NCBI GenBank assembly: GCA_964477735.1
Contig: CAYZFD010000001.1
Span: 1-64,000, forward strand
Source: CAYZFD01 sp964477735
Lineage (GTDB): Bacteria > Bacteroidota > Bacteroidia > Flavobacteriales > Flavobacteriaceae
DNA length: 64,000 nt
Reading direction: 5' to 3'
Under the pieces are notes generated by a model. That model had not been told where the DNA came from and did not search any database. It saw only the letters and a program-made list of their open reading frames with translations. Within the stretch, counting starts at the first letter, position 1. The number at the start of each line of letters is the position of its first letter. A program made the position numbers and the translations under genes. Shown piece after piece: positions 52,934 to 61,806 of the stretch.

Positions 52934-52940
52934 AAAACCG

Positions 52941-52948
52941 TATTTTTG
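52941..52948 (+). promoter_or_regulatory. -7 box before pheS
   Basis: TATTTTTG, full match, 21 bases before the pheS ATG. Confidence 0.4.
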
Positions 52949-52969
52949 TGATCCTAAAATCAAGATTTT

Positions 52970-53989
52970 ATGATTGATTCTATTGAAAAGCACCTTCAAG
53001 AAGTGGAATCTTTTGCGGCTGAAAACCCAGAAGCATTGGAGGTTTTTCGTATCAAATATTTGGGTAAAAAAGGATTGTTAAATCAGCTTTTTGCAGACTT
53101 TAAGCAAGTGCCCAACGATCAGAAAAAAGCCTATGGCCAGGCACTCAACAATCTAAAAACGGCGGTAGAATTGAAAATAAAATCAGGAAAAACCAACCTG
53201 GATCAAAATCAATCTTTCAAAAGCCGATACAACGACCTCACCCGCCCTGCACAACCTTTTGATTTGGGGGCTAGACACCCAATATCGATTGTAAAAAACA
53301 AAATCATTGACATTTTTTCTAAAGTTGGATTTACGCTTTCAGAAGGACCTGAAATCGAGGATGATTGGCATAATTTTACAGCACTCAACTTACCCGAGCA
53401 TCACCCAGCTCGCGACATGCAAGACACTTTTTTCGTGGAAACCAATCCAGATGTTATGTTGCGAACTCACACTTCCTCAGTTCAAGTTCGCTACATGGAG
53501 CGTCATGAGCCTCCCATTCGCACCATTTCCCCTGGAAGGGTGTTTCGAAACGAGGCCATTTCTGCTCGCTCACATTGCGTTTTTCATCAGGTTGAAGGCC
53601 TGTATATCGACACCGACGTGTCGTTTGCTGATCTTAAACAAATGCTACTTTATTTTACCAAAGCCTTGTTCGGAAAATCTAAAATTAGGCTTAGACCTTC
53701 ATATTTTCCTTTCACCGAACCAAGTGCCGAAGTGGATATCTATTGGGGGCTGAATTCCGAAGCCGATTATCGGATCACTAAAGGAACAGGATGGTTAGAA
53801 ATCATGGGTTGTGGAATGGTTGACCCTGCTGTTTTAAAAAATTGTAACATAGATCCTGCCAAATTTACTGGCTATGCTTTTGGAATGGGTATCGAGCGCA
53901 TTGCTATGTTGCTCTACCAAATTGAAGATATTCGTATGTTTTATGAAAACGATTTGCGCTTTTTATCACAATTTAAAGCGACACATTAA
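52970..53989 (+). CDS. pheS: Phenylalanyl-tRNA synthetase alpha subunit
   Basis: 339 residues, normal length. It charges tRNA-Phe as alpha2beta2 with PheT, which is not in the window. N-terminal coiled-coil (about 1-90), class II motif 2 in RTISPGRVFRNEAISARSH, quoted in part, FHQVEGLYID, and motif 3 in FGMGIERIAMLLY (about 304-316). Convergent with gpsA, sharing four bases at the 3' ends. Confidence 0.97.
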   Translation: MIDSIEKHLQEVESFAAENPEALEVFRIKYLGKKGLLNQLFADFKQVPNDQKKAYGQALNNLKTAVELKIKSGKTNLDQNQSFKSRYNDLTRPAQPFDLGARHPISIVKNKIIDIFSKVGFTLSEGPEIEDDWHNFTALNLPEHHPARDMQDTFFVETNPDVMLRTHTSSVQVRYMERHEPPIRTISPGRVFRNEAISARSHCVFHQVEGLYIDTDVSFADLKQMLLYFTKALFGKSKIRLRPSYFPFTEPSAEVDIYWGLNSEADYRITKGTGWLEIMGCGMVDPAVLKNCNIDPAKFTGYAFGMGIERIAMLLYQIEDIRMFYENDLRFLSQFKATH

Positions 53990-54990
53990 TTCATTTTTTG
54001 ACTTAATTTTTTCATGACTTTTTTGGGAGATTTGCCCTCATACAAAATGTCATAAATGCCTTTTATAATTGGAGTTTTTGCCTTGTTTTGCGCTCCAATC
54101 AAATAAGCACTTTTAGTGGCGTAGTATCCCTCTGCAACCATCGTCATTTCCATCATAGCTGACTTTACGGTATAGCCCTTTCCAATCATATTGCCAAACA
54201 AACGATTTCGACTAAAAACGGAGTAACCCGTAACCAATAAATCACCCAAATAGGCCGAATTATTAATGTCGCGTTTCATTTTGTGTACTTTTTTAATAAA
54301 GACCTTCATTTCGCGAATGGCATTGCTCATCAGCACACTTTGAAAATTATCACCATAACCCAGTCCATGCGCAATTCCCACCGCAATGGCATAGATGTTT
54401 TTCAGCATGGCTGCATATTCAGTGCCAATGATGTCATCCGACACTTTGGTAAATAAATATTCACTTTGAAGGTTTTTGGCCACCAAAGTGGCTTTGCTAG
54501 AATCTGCACAGGCAATGGTCAGATAGGAAAGTTTTTCTAAGGCCACTTCTTCGGCATGACAGGGCCCCGTGATTACGCCAATGTTTTGGTAGGGAATGTT
54601 GTGGGTCAGGTGTAAATGTTCTCCAACAATTTTTTTAGACTCAGGAACGATTCCTTTAATGGCCGAAAAAACCGTTTTGTTTTCTAGCGAAACCGTGATT
54701 TTTTCTAACTCTTCTTGTAAAAAAGCAGAAGGAATTGCCATAATGATCACATCGGCCTCTGCCACGACTTTGTTAATATTGTCAGAAAGAATTAGCTGCT
54801 CAGGATCGAAAGAAACTGCGCTTAAATAATTAGGATTATGATGATGTGTTTTAATATGATCAATGGCAATAAGGCTTCGCATATACCACCAAACCTTTGA
54901 TTGATTTTCGCTAAGCATTTTCACCAGCGCTGTGCCCCAGCTTCCCCCTCCGAGGACGGCAAACTTAACATCGATATTTGTATGTTTCAT
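53986..54990 (-). CDS. gpsA: Glycerol-3-phosphate dehydrogenase [NAD(P)+]
   Basis: 334 residues from ATG at 54990 (MKHTNIDVKFAVLGGGSWG); a longer frame to 55032 is unlikely. Rossmann fold AVLGGGSWGTALVKML (about 10-25), ITGPCHAEEVA (about 143-153) and catalytic Lys in TEYAAMLKNIYAIA (about 190-203). Makes glycerol 3-phosphate for phospholipids in the cytoplasm. The upstream region holds a dyad and a direct repeat described separately. Confidence 0.95.
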   Translation of the reverse strand: MKHTNIDVKFAVLGGGSWGTALVKMLSENQSKVWWYMRSLIAIDHIKTHHHNPNYLSAVSFDPEQLILSDNINKVVAEADVIIMAIPSAFLQEELEKITVSLENKTVFSAIKGIVPESKKIVGEHLHLTHNIPYQNIGVITGPCHAEEVALEKLSYLTIACADSSKATLVAKNLQSEYLFTKVSDDIIGTEYAAMLKNIYAIAVGIAHGLGYGDNFQSVLMSNAIREMKVFIKKVHKMKRDINNSAYLGDLLVTGYSVFSRNRLFGNMIGKGYTVKSAMMEMTMVAEGYYATKSAYLIGAQNKAKTPIIKGIYDILYEGKSPKKVMKKLSQKMN

Positions 54991-55020
54991 GAATGTTTTT
55001 TTTGGATTGCGCAGGGGATA

Positions 55021-55038
55021 AAACTTTAACAAAAGTTT
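55021..55038. promoter_or_regulatory. Dyad upstream of gpsA
   Basis: AAACTTT-AACA-AAAGTTT, perfect seven-base arms, about 31 bases before the gpsA start codon. Possible operator or leader hairpin. Confidence 0.3.
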
Positions 55039-55056
55039 ATGAACTCTGACAACAAT

Positions 55057-55073
55057 CTTGCACTAACTTGCAC
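55057..55073. promoter_or_regulatory. Direct repeat CTTGCAC with 10-base period upstream of gpsA
   Basis: CTTGCAC at 55057-55063 is repeated at 55067-55073. One helix turn spacing is what tandem activator sites look like. It also overlaps a TAACTTGC box that could be a plus-strand promoter. Confidence 0.3.
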
Positions 55074-55074
55074 G

Positions 55075-55165
55075 TTATAAATGTAAACTTAGTTAGTTTT
55101 TCATAGTTAAATTTGGTTGGTTATTCAGAAAGAACACCTTTCGTTCATCAGGGGGGTGTTTTTTT
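55075..55165 (+). ncRNA. Candidate small RNA between gpsA and the membrane-protein gene
   Basis: Both flanking genes are on the minus strand, yet the plus strand shows a TAACTTGC box (55064-55071), about 60 bases of non-coding AT-rich sequence, and a hairpin AACACC (55133-55138) / GGTGTT (55155-55160) that runs into seven T (55159-55165). An alternative hairpin GAAAG/CTTTC (55128-55132 with 55138-55142) shares bases with the terminator stem. No -33 element is visible. Speculative. Confidence 0.2.
55133..55165 (+). terminator. Possible intrinsic terminator (plus strand)
   Basis: Six-base stem AACACC/GGTGTT with a 16-base loop and a seven-T tail that overlaps the stop codon of the convergent gene. 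The T tract fits plus-strand termination; the minus strand has only CTTTC after the stem. Confidence 0.4.
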
Positions 55166-55589
55166 ATGGCCAATTAGCCCAAGGAATTCTGCTGAGCAAT
55201 AAAAGAAGTCCCAAACCATAGAAAAGACCAATTCGCACAAACTTTTTTCGACTTTCACTTTGTCTTTTGTGTAGCGACCATCCCATGGTGATTAGGAGCA
55301 CAGCAATGAGGTTGGTAAGAGGGTGTTCAACCAAATAGAGGCGATACAAACTATTTTTCATGACACGACCCACACCTTCTTGCCACCAAGCAAATTTGGG
55401 GGACACAAAATATAAAATGAGCCCAATGAGCAGCTGTAAATGCGTGAAAATCAGTCCAAATAGAGAAATTCTAAAATCTTTATGTGTAAACGCTCTATTT
55501 TGTAGAATTCCCATAAGTGCATTAACAATCCCAACAACGAGCAAGATAAGAACGCCGTAGGCCCAGTAGGAGTGAACTGTTTGTATCAT
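55164..55589 (-). CDS. Small four-helix membrane protein, function unknown
   Basis: 141 residues with four membrane helices (about 10-30, 42-64, 88-106, 118-136) and conserved His/Arg at helix ends (HKDFR, HLQL, EHPLTN). Homologues occur widely in Bacteroidota, often labelled cytochrome B-like; two or three His within helices could in principle bind haem, but this is not established. Single gene with its own -7 box. Confidence 0.85.
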   Translation of the reverse strand: MIQTVHSYWAYGVLILLVVGIVNALMGILQNRAFTHKDFRISLFGLIFTHLQLLIGLILYFVSPKFAWWQEGVGRVMKNSLYRLYLVEHPLTNLIAVLLITMGWSLHKRQSESRKKFVRIGLFYGLGLLLLLSRIPWANWP

Positions 55590-55606
55590 GATTAGTTTGT
55601 TTTATA

Positions 55607-55614
55607 CAAATATA
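55607..55614 (-). promoter_or_regulatory. -7 box of the small membrane protein gene
   Basis: Minus strand reads TATATTTG, full match, 17 bases upstream of the start. Confidence 0.4.
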
Positions 55615-55628
55615 TAAAGATTCGTTGT

Positions 55629-57170
55629 TTATAGATTAAATTCAATGCCTTGAGCCAAAGGCAGGCTGTTACCATAATTGATAGTGTTGGTTTGGCGGCG
55701 CATATATATTTTCCAAGCATCAGAACCACTTTCTCTGCCTCCGCCAGTGTCTTTTTCACCCCCAAACGCGCCTCCAATTTCTGCTCCTGAGGTTCCAATG
55801 TTTACATTGGCAATTCCACAATCAGACCCAGCTGTTGATAAGAATAGCTCTGCTTCTCTTATGTTTTGAGTCATTATGGCCGACGACAATCCTTGCTTCA
55901 CCCTATTCTGAATGCTGATGGCTTCATCTAGGCCACCCTTGTAGGGAATGAGGTAAAGAATAGGCGCAAAGGTTTCTTTTTGGGCCATTGCAGAATTGGC
56001 TGACACGAGCGCAATGGCAGGCTTCACATAGCACCCACTGCTATAGGACATACCCTCTAAAACACTTCCTTCAACCACAAACCTTGCCCCTTCGCTCCTG
56101 AGTTCGTTTAGTGCCTTGGTATATTCTGCAACGGCTTGTAGGTCAATTAGTGGCCCCACGTGCACTGATGCATCTAAAGGGTTGCCGATCTTGAGTTGGG
56201 CATAGGCCAGCGCCATTCTCTTTTGAACCGCTTCGATTATGGATTCATGAACAATTAAACGTCGAGTGGATGTGCAGCGTTGGCCACAGGTGCCGACAGC
56301 CCCAAAAACAGCCCCAATCACAGCCATGTCTAAATCAGCTTCGGGGGTGATGATGATGGCATTATTTCCGCCCAATTCCAACAAACTTTTCCCTAAACGA
56401 GCTCCAACTGTGGCCGCAACTTTTTTCCCCATTTTGGTAGAACCTGTTGCGGAAACTAATGGAATAATTGAGCTTTGAGAAATCCATTCGCCTACACGGA
56501 AATCGCCATTTACCACACACGAAACCGCCCCGGGCATTTGGTTTTCCTCTAAAACTTCTGCAATAATTTTTTGACAAGCTAGGGCACACAAGGGCGTTTT
56601 TTCACTTGGCTTCCAAATACATACGTTTCCACAAACCCACGCGAGGGCCACATTCCAGCTCCAAACAGCTACTGGAAAATTAAAAGCTGAAATAATGCCA
56701 ACAACTCCCAAAGGGTGATATTGCTCATACATTCGGTGATTTGGCCTTTCAGAATGCATGGTTAAACCGTGCAACTGCCTCGACAATCCAACAGCAAAAT
56801 CGCAGATATCGATCATTTCTTGTACTTCTCCTAAGCCTTCTTGAATTGACTTCCCCATTTCGATAGAAACAAGCTTGCCAAGGTCTTCTTTATGCAATCT
56901 AAGTTTGTCTCCAAACTGCCTTACAAGCTCACCGCGTTTAGGGGCAGGAATTAAACGAAATGCTTCGAAGGCTTGTTGTGCTTCCTTGAGCACCATGTCG
57001 AATTGTGTTTTTGTTGTTGTGCCAACCGCTCCAAGGGGTTGACCATCAATGGGCGATTGACATGAAATATAATCGTCACTTTCCAACCATTTTCCGCCAA
57101 TGGCAGTTCCAGCATTTTTGTGCTTTAACTGAAGTGATTGTAAGGTCGATTGATAGACACTTGAACTCAT
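55629..57170 (-). CDS. Aldehyde dehydrogenase, ALDH7 (aminoadipate semialdehyde)-type
   Basis: 513 residues. Oxidises an aldehyde to the acid with NAD in the cytoplasm. Catalytic Glu in LLELGGNNAI (about 267) and Cys in GQRCTSTRR (about 300), NAD site in SATGSTKMGKK. The end GAFGGEKDTGGGRESGSDAWKIYMRRQTNTINYG, here quoted in part (GGRESGSDAWK), is the ALDH7A1/antiquitin signature. That points to L-2-aminoadipate semialdehyde in lysine breakdown, although no other lysine genes are adjacent. Downstream of the ABC gene by 10 bases. Confidence 0.93.
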   Translation of the reverse strand: MSSSVYQSTLQSLQLKHKNAGTAIGGKWLESDDYISCQSPIDGQPLGAVGTTTKTQFDMVLKEAQQAFEAFRLIPAPKRGELVRQFGDKLRLHKEDLGKLVSIEMGKSIQEGLGEVQEMIDICDFAVGLSRQLHGLTMHSERPNHRMYEQYHPLGVVGIISAFNFPVAVWSWNVALAWVCGNVCIWKPSEKTPLCALACQKIIAEVLEENQMPGAVSCVVNGDFRVGEWISQSSIIPLVSATGSTKMGKKVAATVGARLGKSLLELGGNNAIIITPEADLDMAVIGAVFGAVGTCGQRCTSTRRLIVHESIIEAVQKRMALAYAQLKIGNPLDASVHVGPLIDLQAVAEYTKALNELRSEGARFVVEGSVLEGMSYSSGCYVKPAIALVSANSAMAQKETFAPILYLIPYKGGLDEAISIQNRVKQGLSSAIMTQNIREAELFLSTAGSDCGIANVNIGTSGAEIGGAFGGEKDTGGGRESGSDAWKIYMRRQTNTINYGNSLPLAQGIEFNL

Positions 57171-57180
57171 ATAAAAAGGT

Positions 57181-58869
57181 TTAGTTAGAATAGGCTTCTT
57201 TTGGCACGGCCTCCCATAAAGTTTTGGTGTATTGGTGTGCTGGATTTAAAATCACAGTGTCTGCTTCTCCTTGTTCCACGATCTGTCCGGTTTTTAAAAC
57301 TACCAACTGGTCAGACATATAACGCACTACAGATAAGTCATGAGAAATAAACAAATAGGTGAGGTTGTATTGTTTTTTTAATTCGTTGAGCAAGTTGAGC
57401 ACTTGTGCTTGCACTGAGGTGTCGAGAGCCGACACAGACTCATCACAAACAATAATTTTTGGACTGACGGCAAGGGCACGAGCCAACCCAATGCGCTGTC
57501 GTTGACCTCCCGAAAACTCGTGGGGAAACCGATCTATAAATTCGGGAGAAAGCCCCACGCTTTCTAACAAACTTTCTGCTTTTTGGATGCGTTCAGCTTT
57601 AGTTTTGTAAAGACCGTGAACCTTCATGGGTTCGGTGAGTGTTTCTCCGATCTTCAACCGTGGGTTGAGCGTGGCGTAGGGATCCTGAAAAATGAGTTGA
57701 ACATCTTTTCTATAATCCATCAAGTCTTTTCTACTAAGCGAAAAAATATCTTTTCCTTTATATAAAACATGCCCTCTTTCTGGTTTTTCTAGCAAAAGCA
57801 TGACTTTGCCCAAGGTGGATTTTCCACAACCTGACTCCCCCACAAGCCCAAGTGTTTCACCTTCGTATAATTTTAAAGAAACCGAGTCGAGGGCTTTAAA
57901 TGACCTTGGAGTTTTGAAATAACCACTTTGAGTTTGGTAATATTTTTCAATCCCAACAATTTCTAATATGGGTTTTTGGGCATATATTTTTTGATGTCGC
58001 GCTTCTCTTTGCTCAGGAGCTTCTTCGAGAGGCAAAGGTTGTTGCGTCATAAAATCTTCAACAGTAGGCAAAAACAGTTTACGACCACCACTCGTTGATG
58101 GACGGGCTGCTATTAGGGCATTTGTGTAGGGGTTTTTAGCATTTTTAAAAATAGTGTCTGCACGCCCCATTTCAACCATTTTTCCGTTTCGCATCACCAT
58201 CACCTTGTGGGCAATTTGGGCGACCAAGTTTAAATCATGAGAAATAAAAATCATCGCCATCCCGTTGGCTTTTTGAAGTTGTAACAATAAATTTAGAATC
58301 TCTTTTTGTACTGTTACGTCTAGGGCTGTAGTGGGTTCATCGGCAATAAGTAAACCTGGCGAGCAGGCCAAAGCCATGGCAATCATGATGCGTTGCTGTT
58401 GACCGCCACTGAGCTGATGGGGATATTTTTGGTAAACTTCTTCGGGGGTTGGAAGTTTAACTTTTTCGAATAAATCTAAAACATTTCCAACAACCTCTTT
58501 TTTTGTTGTTATGCCATGTTGTAGGAGCACTTCAGCCAACTGTTCGCCACAGCGCATGCTTGGATTTAGGGCGCTCATTGGTTCTTGAAAAACCATGGAA
58601 ATGTGTCGCCCTCTAATTGAGCGCAAGGCTGCGTCGGAGAGCCTTAGCAATTCATTTCCTTGATAGTTTATTTGTCCTTTAATTTCAGCCGAATTGGGCA
58701 GCAAACCCATAAGCGCCAGTGCAGTGAGCGATTTTCCACTTCCAGATTCCCCAACAATTCCTAAAATTTCATTCTTTTTTATATCAAAAGTTAAACGATT
58801 GACGGCCACTTGACTTCCAAACCGAATGCATAAATCTGAAACGCTAAGTAGAGGTGTATCAGTCAACAT
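57181..58869 (-). CDS. ABC transporter protein with two ATPase domains (peptide-type)
   Basis: 562 residues from ATG at 58869 (MLTDTPLLSVSDLCIRF); a frame to 58887 overlaps the exonuclease gene more deeply. First ATPase: GESGSGKSLTALALM, LSGGQQQRIMIAMAL, LLIADEPTTALD. Second: GESGCGKSTLGKVML, FSGGQRQRIGLARAL, IIVCDESVSALD. Like YejF/GsiA, this is a fused DppD-DppF-type engine for an oligopeptide importer. No permease or binding protein is nearby, so it serves a transporter encoded elsewhere. Overlaps the exonuclease gene by 11 bases. Confidence 0.95.
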   Translation of the reverse strand: MLTDTPLLSVSDLCIRFGSQVAVNRLTFDIKKNEILGIVGESGSGKSLTALALMGLLPNSAEIKGQINYQGNELLRLSDAALRSIRGRHISMVFQEPMSALNPSMRCGEQLAEVLLQHGITTKKEVVGNVLDLFEKVKLPTPEEVYQKYPHQLSGGQQQRIMIAMALACSPGLLIADEPTTALDVTVQKEILNLLLQLQKANGMAMIFISHDLNLVAQIAHKVMVMRNGKMVEMGRADTIFKNAKNPYTNALIAARPSTSGGRKLFLPTVEDFMTQQPLPLEEAPEQREARHQKIYAQKPILEIVGIEKYYQTQSGYFKTPRSFKALDSVSLKLYEGETLGLVGESGCGKSTLGKVMLLLEKPERGHVLYKGKDIFSLSRKDLMDYRKDVQLIFQDPYATLNPRLKIGETLTEPMKVHGLYKTKAERIQKAESLLESVGLSPEFIDRFPHEFSGGQRQRIGLARALAVSPKIIVCDESVSALDTSVQAQVLNLLNELKKQYNLTYLFISHDLSVVRYMSDQLVVLKTGQIVEQGEADTVILNPAHQYTKTLWEAVPKEAYSN

Positions 58870-59575
58870 GTAAAATTTCTTCGTCATTGAGCAAGGGCTC
58901 AGTTTTAAATTGTAATAGCAGTTGTGCTACGGCTACAACGTCTGATTCGCAGTAGCGAACAATTCGTTGGACATCGTTTTCTTTGTAGAACACCTCTCCA
59001 ACTTTGCTTCCATCAATATCGGTTTTTGGGGAAGGGATGCCAAACAAGTGTGTGAGCAGCTTCAAGGAGCTGTAATGTTTGTAGTCGCCAAATTTCCAAA
59101 GTTCGAGCGTGTCTAAATGAGGCACTTCCCAAGGTTTTTTGCCAAATAAGTTTAGTTTTTTGGGTAGCGCAATATGGTTAATCAGCATTCTTCTTGCGAT
59201 ATAGGGAAAGTCGAATTCTTTTCCGTTGTGGGCACACAATAGGTGATAGGTCTTAGAGAAATGAGTTTCTAAAAGAGTTTTGAATTTTTTTAAAAGCACC
59301 GCTTCGTCTTCGTCATAGAATGAGGTGACTCTAAAAGCTCTATTTTCAAGAAAAGTGAAATAGCCGACAGAAATGCATATGATTTTCCCAAATTCAGCCC
59401 AAATACCAGCCCTTTCATAAAAGTCTTTGGCCGAAAATTCATCTTTTCTCTGATAGCGTGTTTTGTCTTCCCAAAGCAATTGCTCGGTTTCGGGAACTTC
59501 CTCAAATGAAGCATAAAGGGGCACGGTTTCTATGTCTAAAAAAAGAATGTGCTCTATTTTAAGACGTTCTATCAT
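58859..59575 (-). CDS. DEDD 3'-5' exonuclease-like protein
   Basis: 238 residues, RNase H-like fold. Exo motifs: HILFLDIETVPL (Asp and Glu about 14-16), CAHNGKEFDFPYIARRML (Asp about 122) and YCESDVVAVAQL (Asp about 213). This matches the predicted PolB-associated 3'-5' exonuclease family of Bacteroidota. It should trim single-stranded DNA. Its start overlaps the stop region of the serine hydrolase gene by 17 bases. Confidence 0.9.
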   Translation of the reverse strand: MIERLKIEHILFLDIETVPLYASFEEVPETEQLLWEDKTRYQRKDEFSAKDFYERAGIWAEFGKIICISVGYFTFLENRAFRVTSFYDEDEAVLLKKFKTLLETHFSKTYHLLCAHNGKEFDFPYIARRMLINHIALPKKLNLFGKKPWEVPHLDTLELWKFGDYKHYSSLKLLTHLFGIPSPKTDIDGSKVGEVFYKENDVQRIVRYCESDVVAVAQLLLQFKTEPLLNDEEILHVD

Positions 59576-60725
59576 GATGAACCATTTTTAGGGCTTCTTC
59601 GATGTAGTAGTAGCAGTCTTGAGGGTGCGGGGCACCATTTTGGTTTTTCAGTTTTCGATGCCCCAAACGCACAACAATCACGTCTTCTTCAGGGATAACA
59701 ATGACATACTGTCCAAGGTGTCCTTGCATGCTATAAAATCTGCGTCCAGCACGTTGCCCTAACCACCAGCCATATCCATATTCTGGACTTTCTTTGAACC
59801 GTGGGGTGATGGATTTGGCTACAAAAGCGCTGTCAATGAGTTGCTCACCTTTCCATTTTCCATTTTGTTTAAACAATTTGCCAAACCGAGCGAAATCTCT
59901 TGCATTGCTATTAAAGCAACAATAGGCTCTTTCCAAGCCTTTTTCTTCAGAATCTAACTGCCATAAAACATTTTGCTCTGCACCCATGGGATCCCAAAAC
60001 CATTTTTTCACTAAGTCAGCAATGTTTTCTCCAGTAGCGGCTTTGAGGGCCATAGCCAAAAGTTGGGTGTTGCCACTAAGATAGCGAAAAGCCACCCCAG
60101 GCTGACTTTCAATGGGGATGGTGCGCATCAGTTTATCTAAATCTTTTTCTACGTAAACCCTTGGCGTGATGGTGAGTAGGTTGGTATAGCTTTCTTCCCA
60201 CTCTAATCCCGAAGCCATACTGGCCAAATCCCCCATGGTCAGTTGAGCGGCATAGCCCGAATTGAACTCGGGTAAAAAATCTCCAACAGCTTGGTCTAAG
60301 CTTTTCACAAAACCTTCATCTATCGCTCGCCCAAGCGCTGCGCAAACAATGCTTTTGGCCATAGAAAAGGAGTTGCTCTTTGAAGTTTGGTCATAGCCAT
60401 CGTAATAGCTTTCATGCCAAATAGAGTCGTTTTTGATGATTAGAAACGCAACCGTTCCTAATGAATCATGGAGTGCCTGAAGTTTTGGTGTTTGAGGGGT
60501 TTGGTTAAAGTCGTTGTGAAAGTTCCAAGGTTGTGGGGTTGGACTTTTTTCTAATGTTCGGTTGTCGTAAAACAAATAATCATCAATGCCCGCTGTTGTG
60601 CGCCCAGTTTGTGAAATTTTCACCACCAGATCAATCAAATAATCATAGTCGGTTATGTATAAGAATGCTACCAAGAGTGCCACCAAAAAGAGTAGTTTTC
60701 GAAAAAAACGATAGAGATGTTTCAT
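59559..60725 (-). CDS. Class C beta-lactamase-like serine hydrolase
   Basis: 388 residues with an N-terminal anchor helix (about 8-24). SxxK is FSMAKS (about 123-128), the Tyr motif is RYLSGNTQ (about 215), and the third motif is GHLGQ (about 336) in place of KTG. This is the penicillin-binding-protein-like esterase/peptidase family rather than a true beta-lactamase. Location: periplasm, anchored. First gene of the minus-strand unit with exonuclease, ABC and ALDH genes. A TATTTTTA box lies upstream. Confidence 0.9.
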   Translation of the reverse strand: MKHLYRFFRKLLFLVALLVAFLYITDYDYLIDLVVKISQTGRTTAGIDDYLFYDNRTLEKSPTPQPWNFHNDFNQTPQTPKLQALHDSLGTVAFLIIKNDSIWHESYYDGYDQTSKSNSFSMAKSIVCAALGRAIDEGFVKSLDQAVGDFLPEFNSGYAAQLTMGDLASMASGLEWEESYTNLLTITPRVYVEKDLDKLMRTIPIESQPGVAFRYLSGNTQLLAMALKAATGENIADLVKKWFWDPMGAEQNVLWQLDSEEKGLERAYCCFNSNARDFARFGKLFKQNGKWKGEQLIDSAFVAKSITPRFKESPEYGYGWWLGQRAGRRFYSMQGHLGQYVIVIPEEDVIVVRLGHRKLKNQNGAPHPQDCYYYIEEALKMVHHDRTS

Positions 60726-60825
60726 AAGAGGTTTTTGAAAAAACTTCCATAAAAATACACTTTTCGGGCCAGACTATGGCTTTTTAATAAAAAAGAGTTA
60801 AAATCAATAGGATGTTTCTAATGTT

Positions 60826-61800
60826 TTATCCTAAGATTTTAGCGGCTTCTTTTGCAAAATAGGAAGCAATCATTTGAGCCCCAGCACGTTTAAAAGCCAT
60901 CAACTGTTCTATCATAACTGCATCATGCTCGAGCCATCCTTTTTCGGCGGCCGCTTTTAGCATGGCATATTCTCCACTGACTTGATAAACAGCGATGGGT
61001 GTTTGGATTTTGGTTTTTAGCTCTCGAACAATGTCTAAATAAGGCAAGCCAGGTTTAACCATAACAATATCTGCGCCTTCGTTAATATCGGCGAGTGTTT
61101 CTTTGAGGGCTTCGCTGCTGTTGGCAGGATCCATCTGGTATGTTTTCTTGTCTCCAAACCCTGGGGCAGAGTCGAGGGCATCTCTAAATGGGCCATAAAA
61201 TGAGGAGGCATATTTAGCAGAATAACTCATGATGAGTGTTTGTTCGAATTGATTTTTTTCTAAGGTTTCTCGAATTTTTAAAACCCGACCATCCATCATG
61301 TCACTAGGAGCCACAACATCGGCGCCGGCTTGGGCGTGTGACAAGGCCATGTGGGCCAACACTTCGTTTGTGGCATCATTTAAAATCTTTCCGTTTTCAA
61401 CAATTCCGTCATGCCCATATGAAGAATAAGGATCCAGAGCTACATCGGTCATCACTACCATCTCGGGCACTGCTGTTTTGATGGTGGCTATGGCGCGCTG
61501 CATGAGGCCATTTTTGTTGACCGCTTCTTTGCCAGCATTGTCTTTAAGATTTTCAGGAACCTTCACAAAAACGAGTACAGCCTTGAGCCCGAGTGACCAT
61601 AGTGCTTTGGTTTCTTTTTCGAGCAGATCCAAACTAAGTCTATAATAACCTGGCATTGAAGAAATTTCTTCTTTGAGGTTGTGGCCTTCCACAACAAAAA
61701 GCGGCACAATAAAATCGTGAGGATGTAGTGTGTTTTCACGAACCAAATCTCTTAGGGCAGCAGAATTTCTCAGTCTTCGGTGTCTTTGTAAGGGATACAT
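60826..61800 (-). CDS. hemB: Porphobilinogen synthase
   Basis: 324 residues. Joins two 5-aminolevulinates. Active-site Lys in MSYSAKYASSFYGPFRDA (about 196) and MVKPGLPYLD (about 249). The metal region reads TDVALDPYSSYGHDG (about 117-131): the three zinc Cys of zinc-type enzymes are absent, so it belongs to the zinc-independent, Mg-activated class. Last gene of the haem operon, 6 bases after hemF. Confidence 0.97.
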   Translation of the reverse strand: MYPLQRHRRLRNSAALRDLVRENTLHPHDFIVPLFVVEGHNLKEEISSMPGYYRLSLDLLEKETKALWSLGLKAVLVFVKVPENLKDNAGKEAVNKNGLMQRAIATIKTAVPEMVVMTDVALDPYSSYGHDGIVENGKILNDATNEVLAHMALSHAQAGADVVAPSDMMDGRVLKIRETLEKNQFEQTLIMSYSAKYASSFYGPFRDALDSAPGFGDKKTYQMDPANSSEALKETLADINEGADIVMVKPGLPYLDIVRELKTKIQTPIAVYQVSGEYAMLKAAAEKGWLEHDAVMIEQLMAFKRAGAQMIASYFAKEAAKILG

Positions 61801-61806
61801 TTGTTT

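Noticed and set aside
55078..55163. tRNA gene in the gap before the small membrane protein
   Set aside because: No cloverleaf, T-loop or CCA-like end can be drawn.
60768..60785. GCCA/TGGC hairpin followed by five T between the serine hydrolase and hemB
   Set aside because: The stem is only four base pairs and the T tract is on the plus strand, while both neighbours are on the minus strand.
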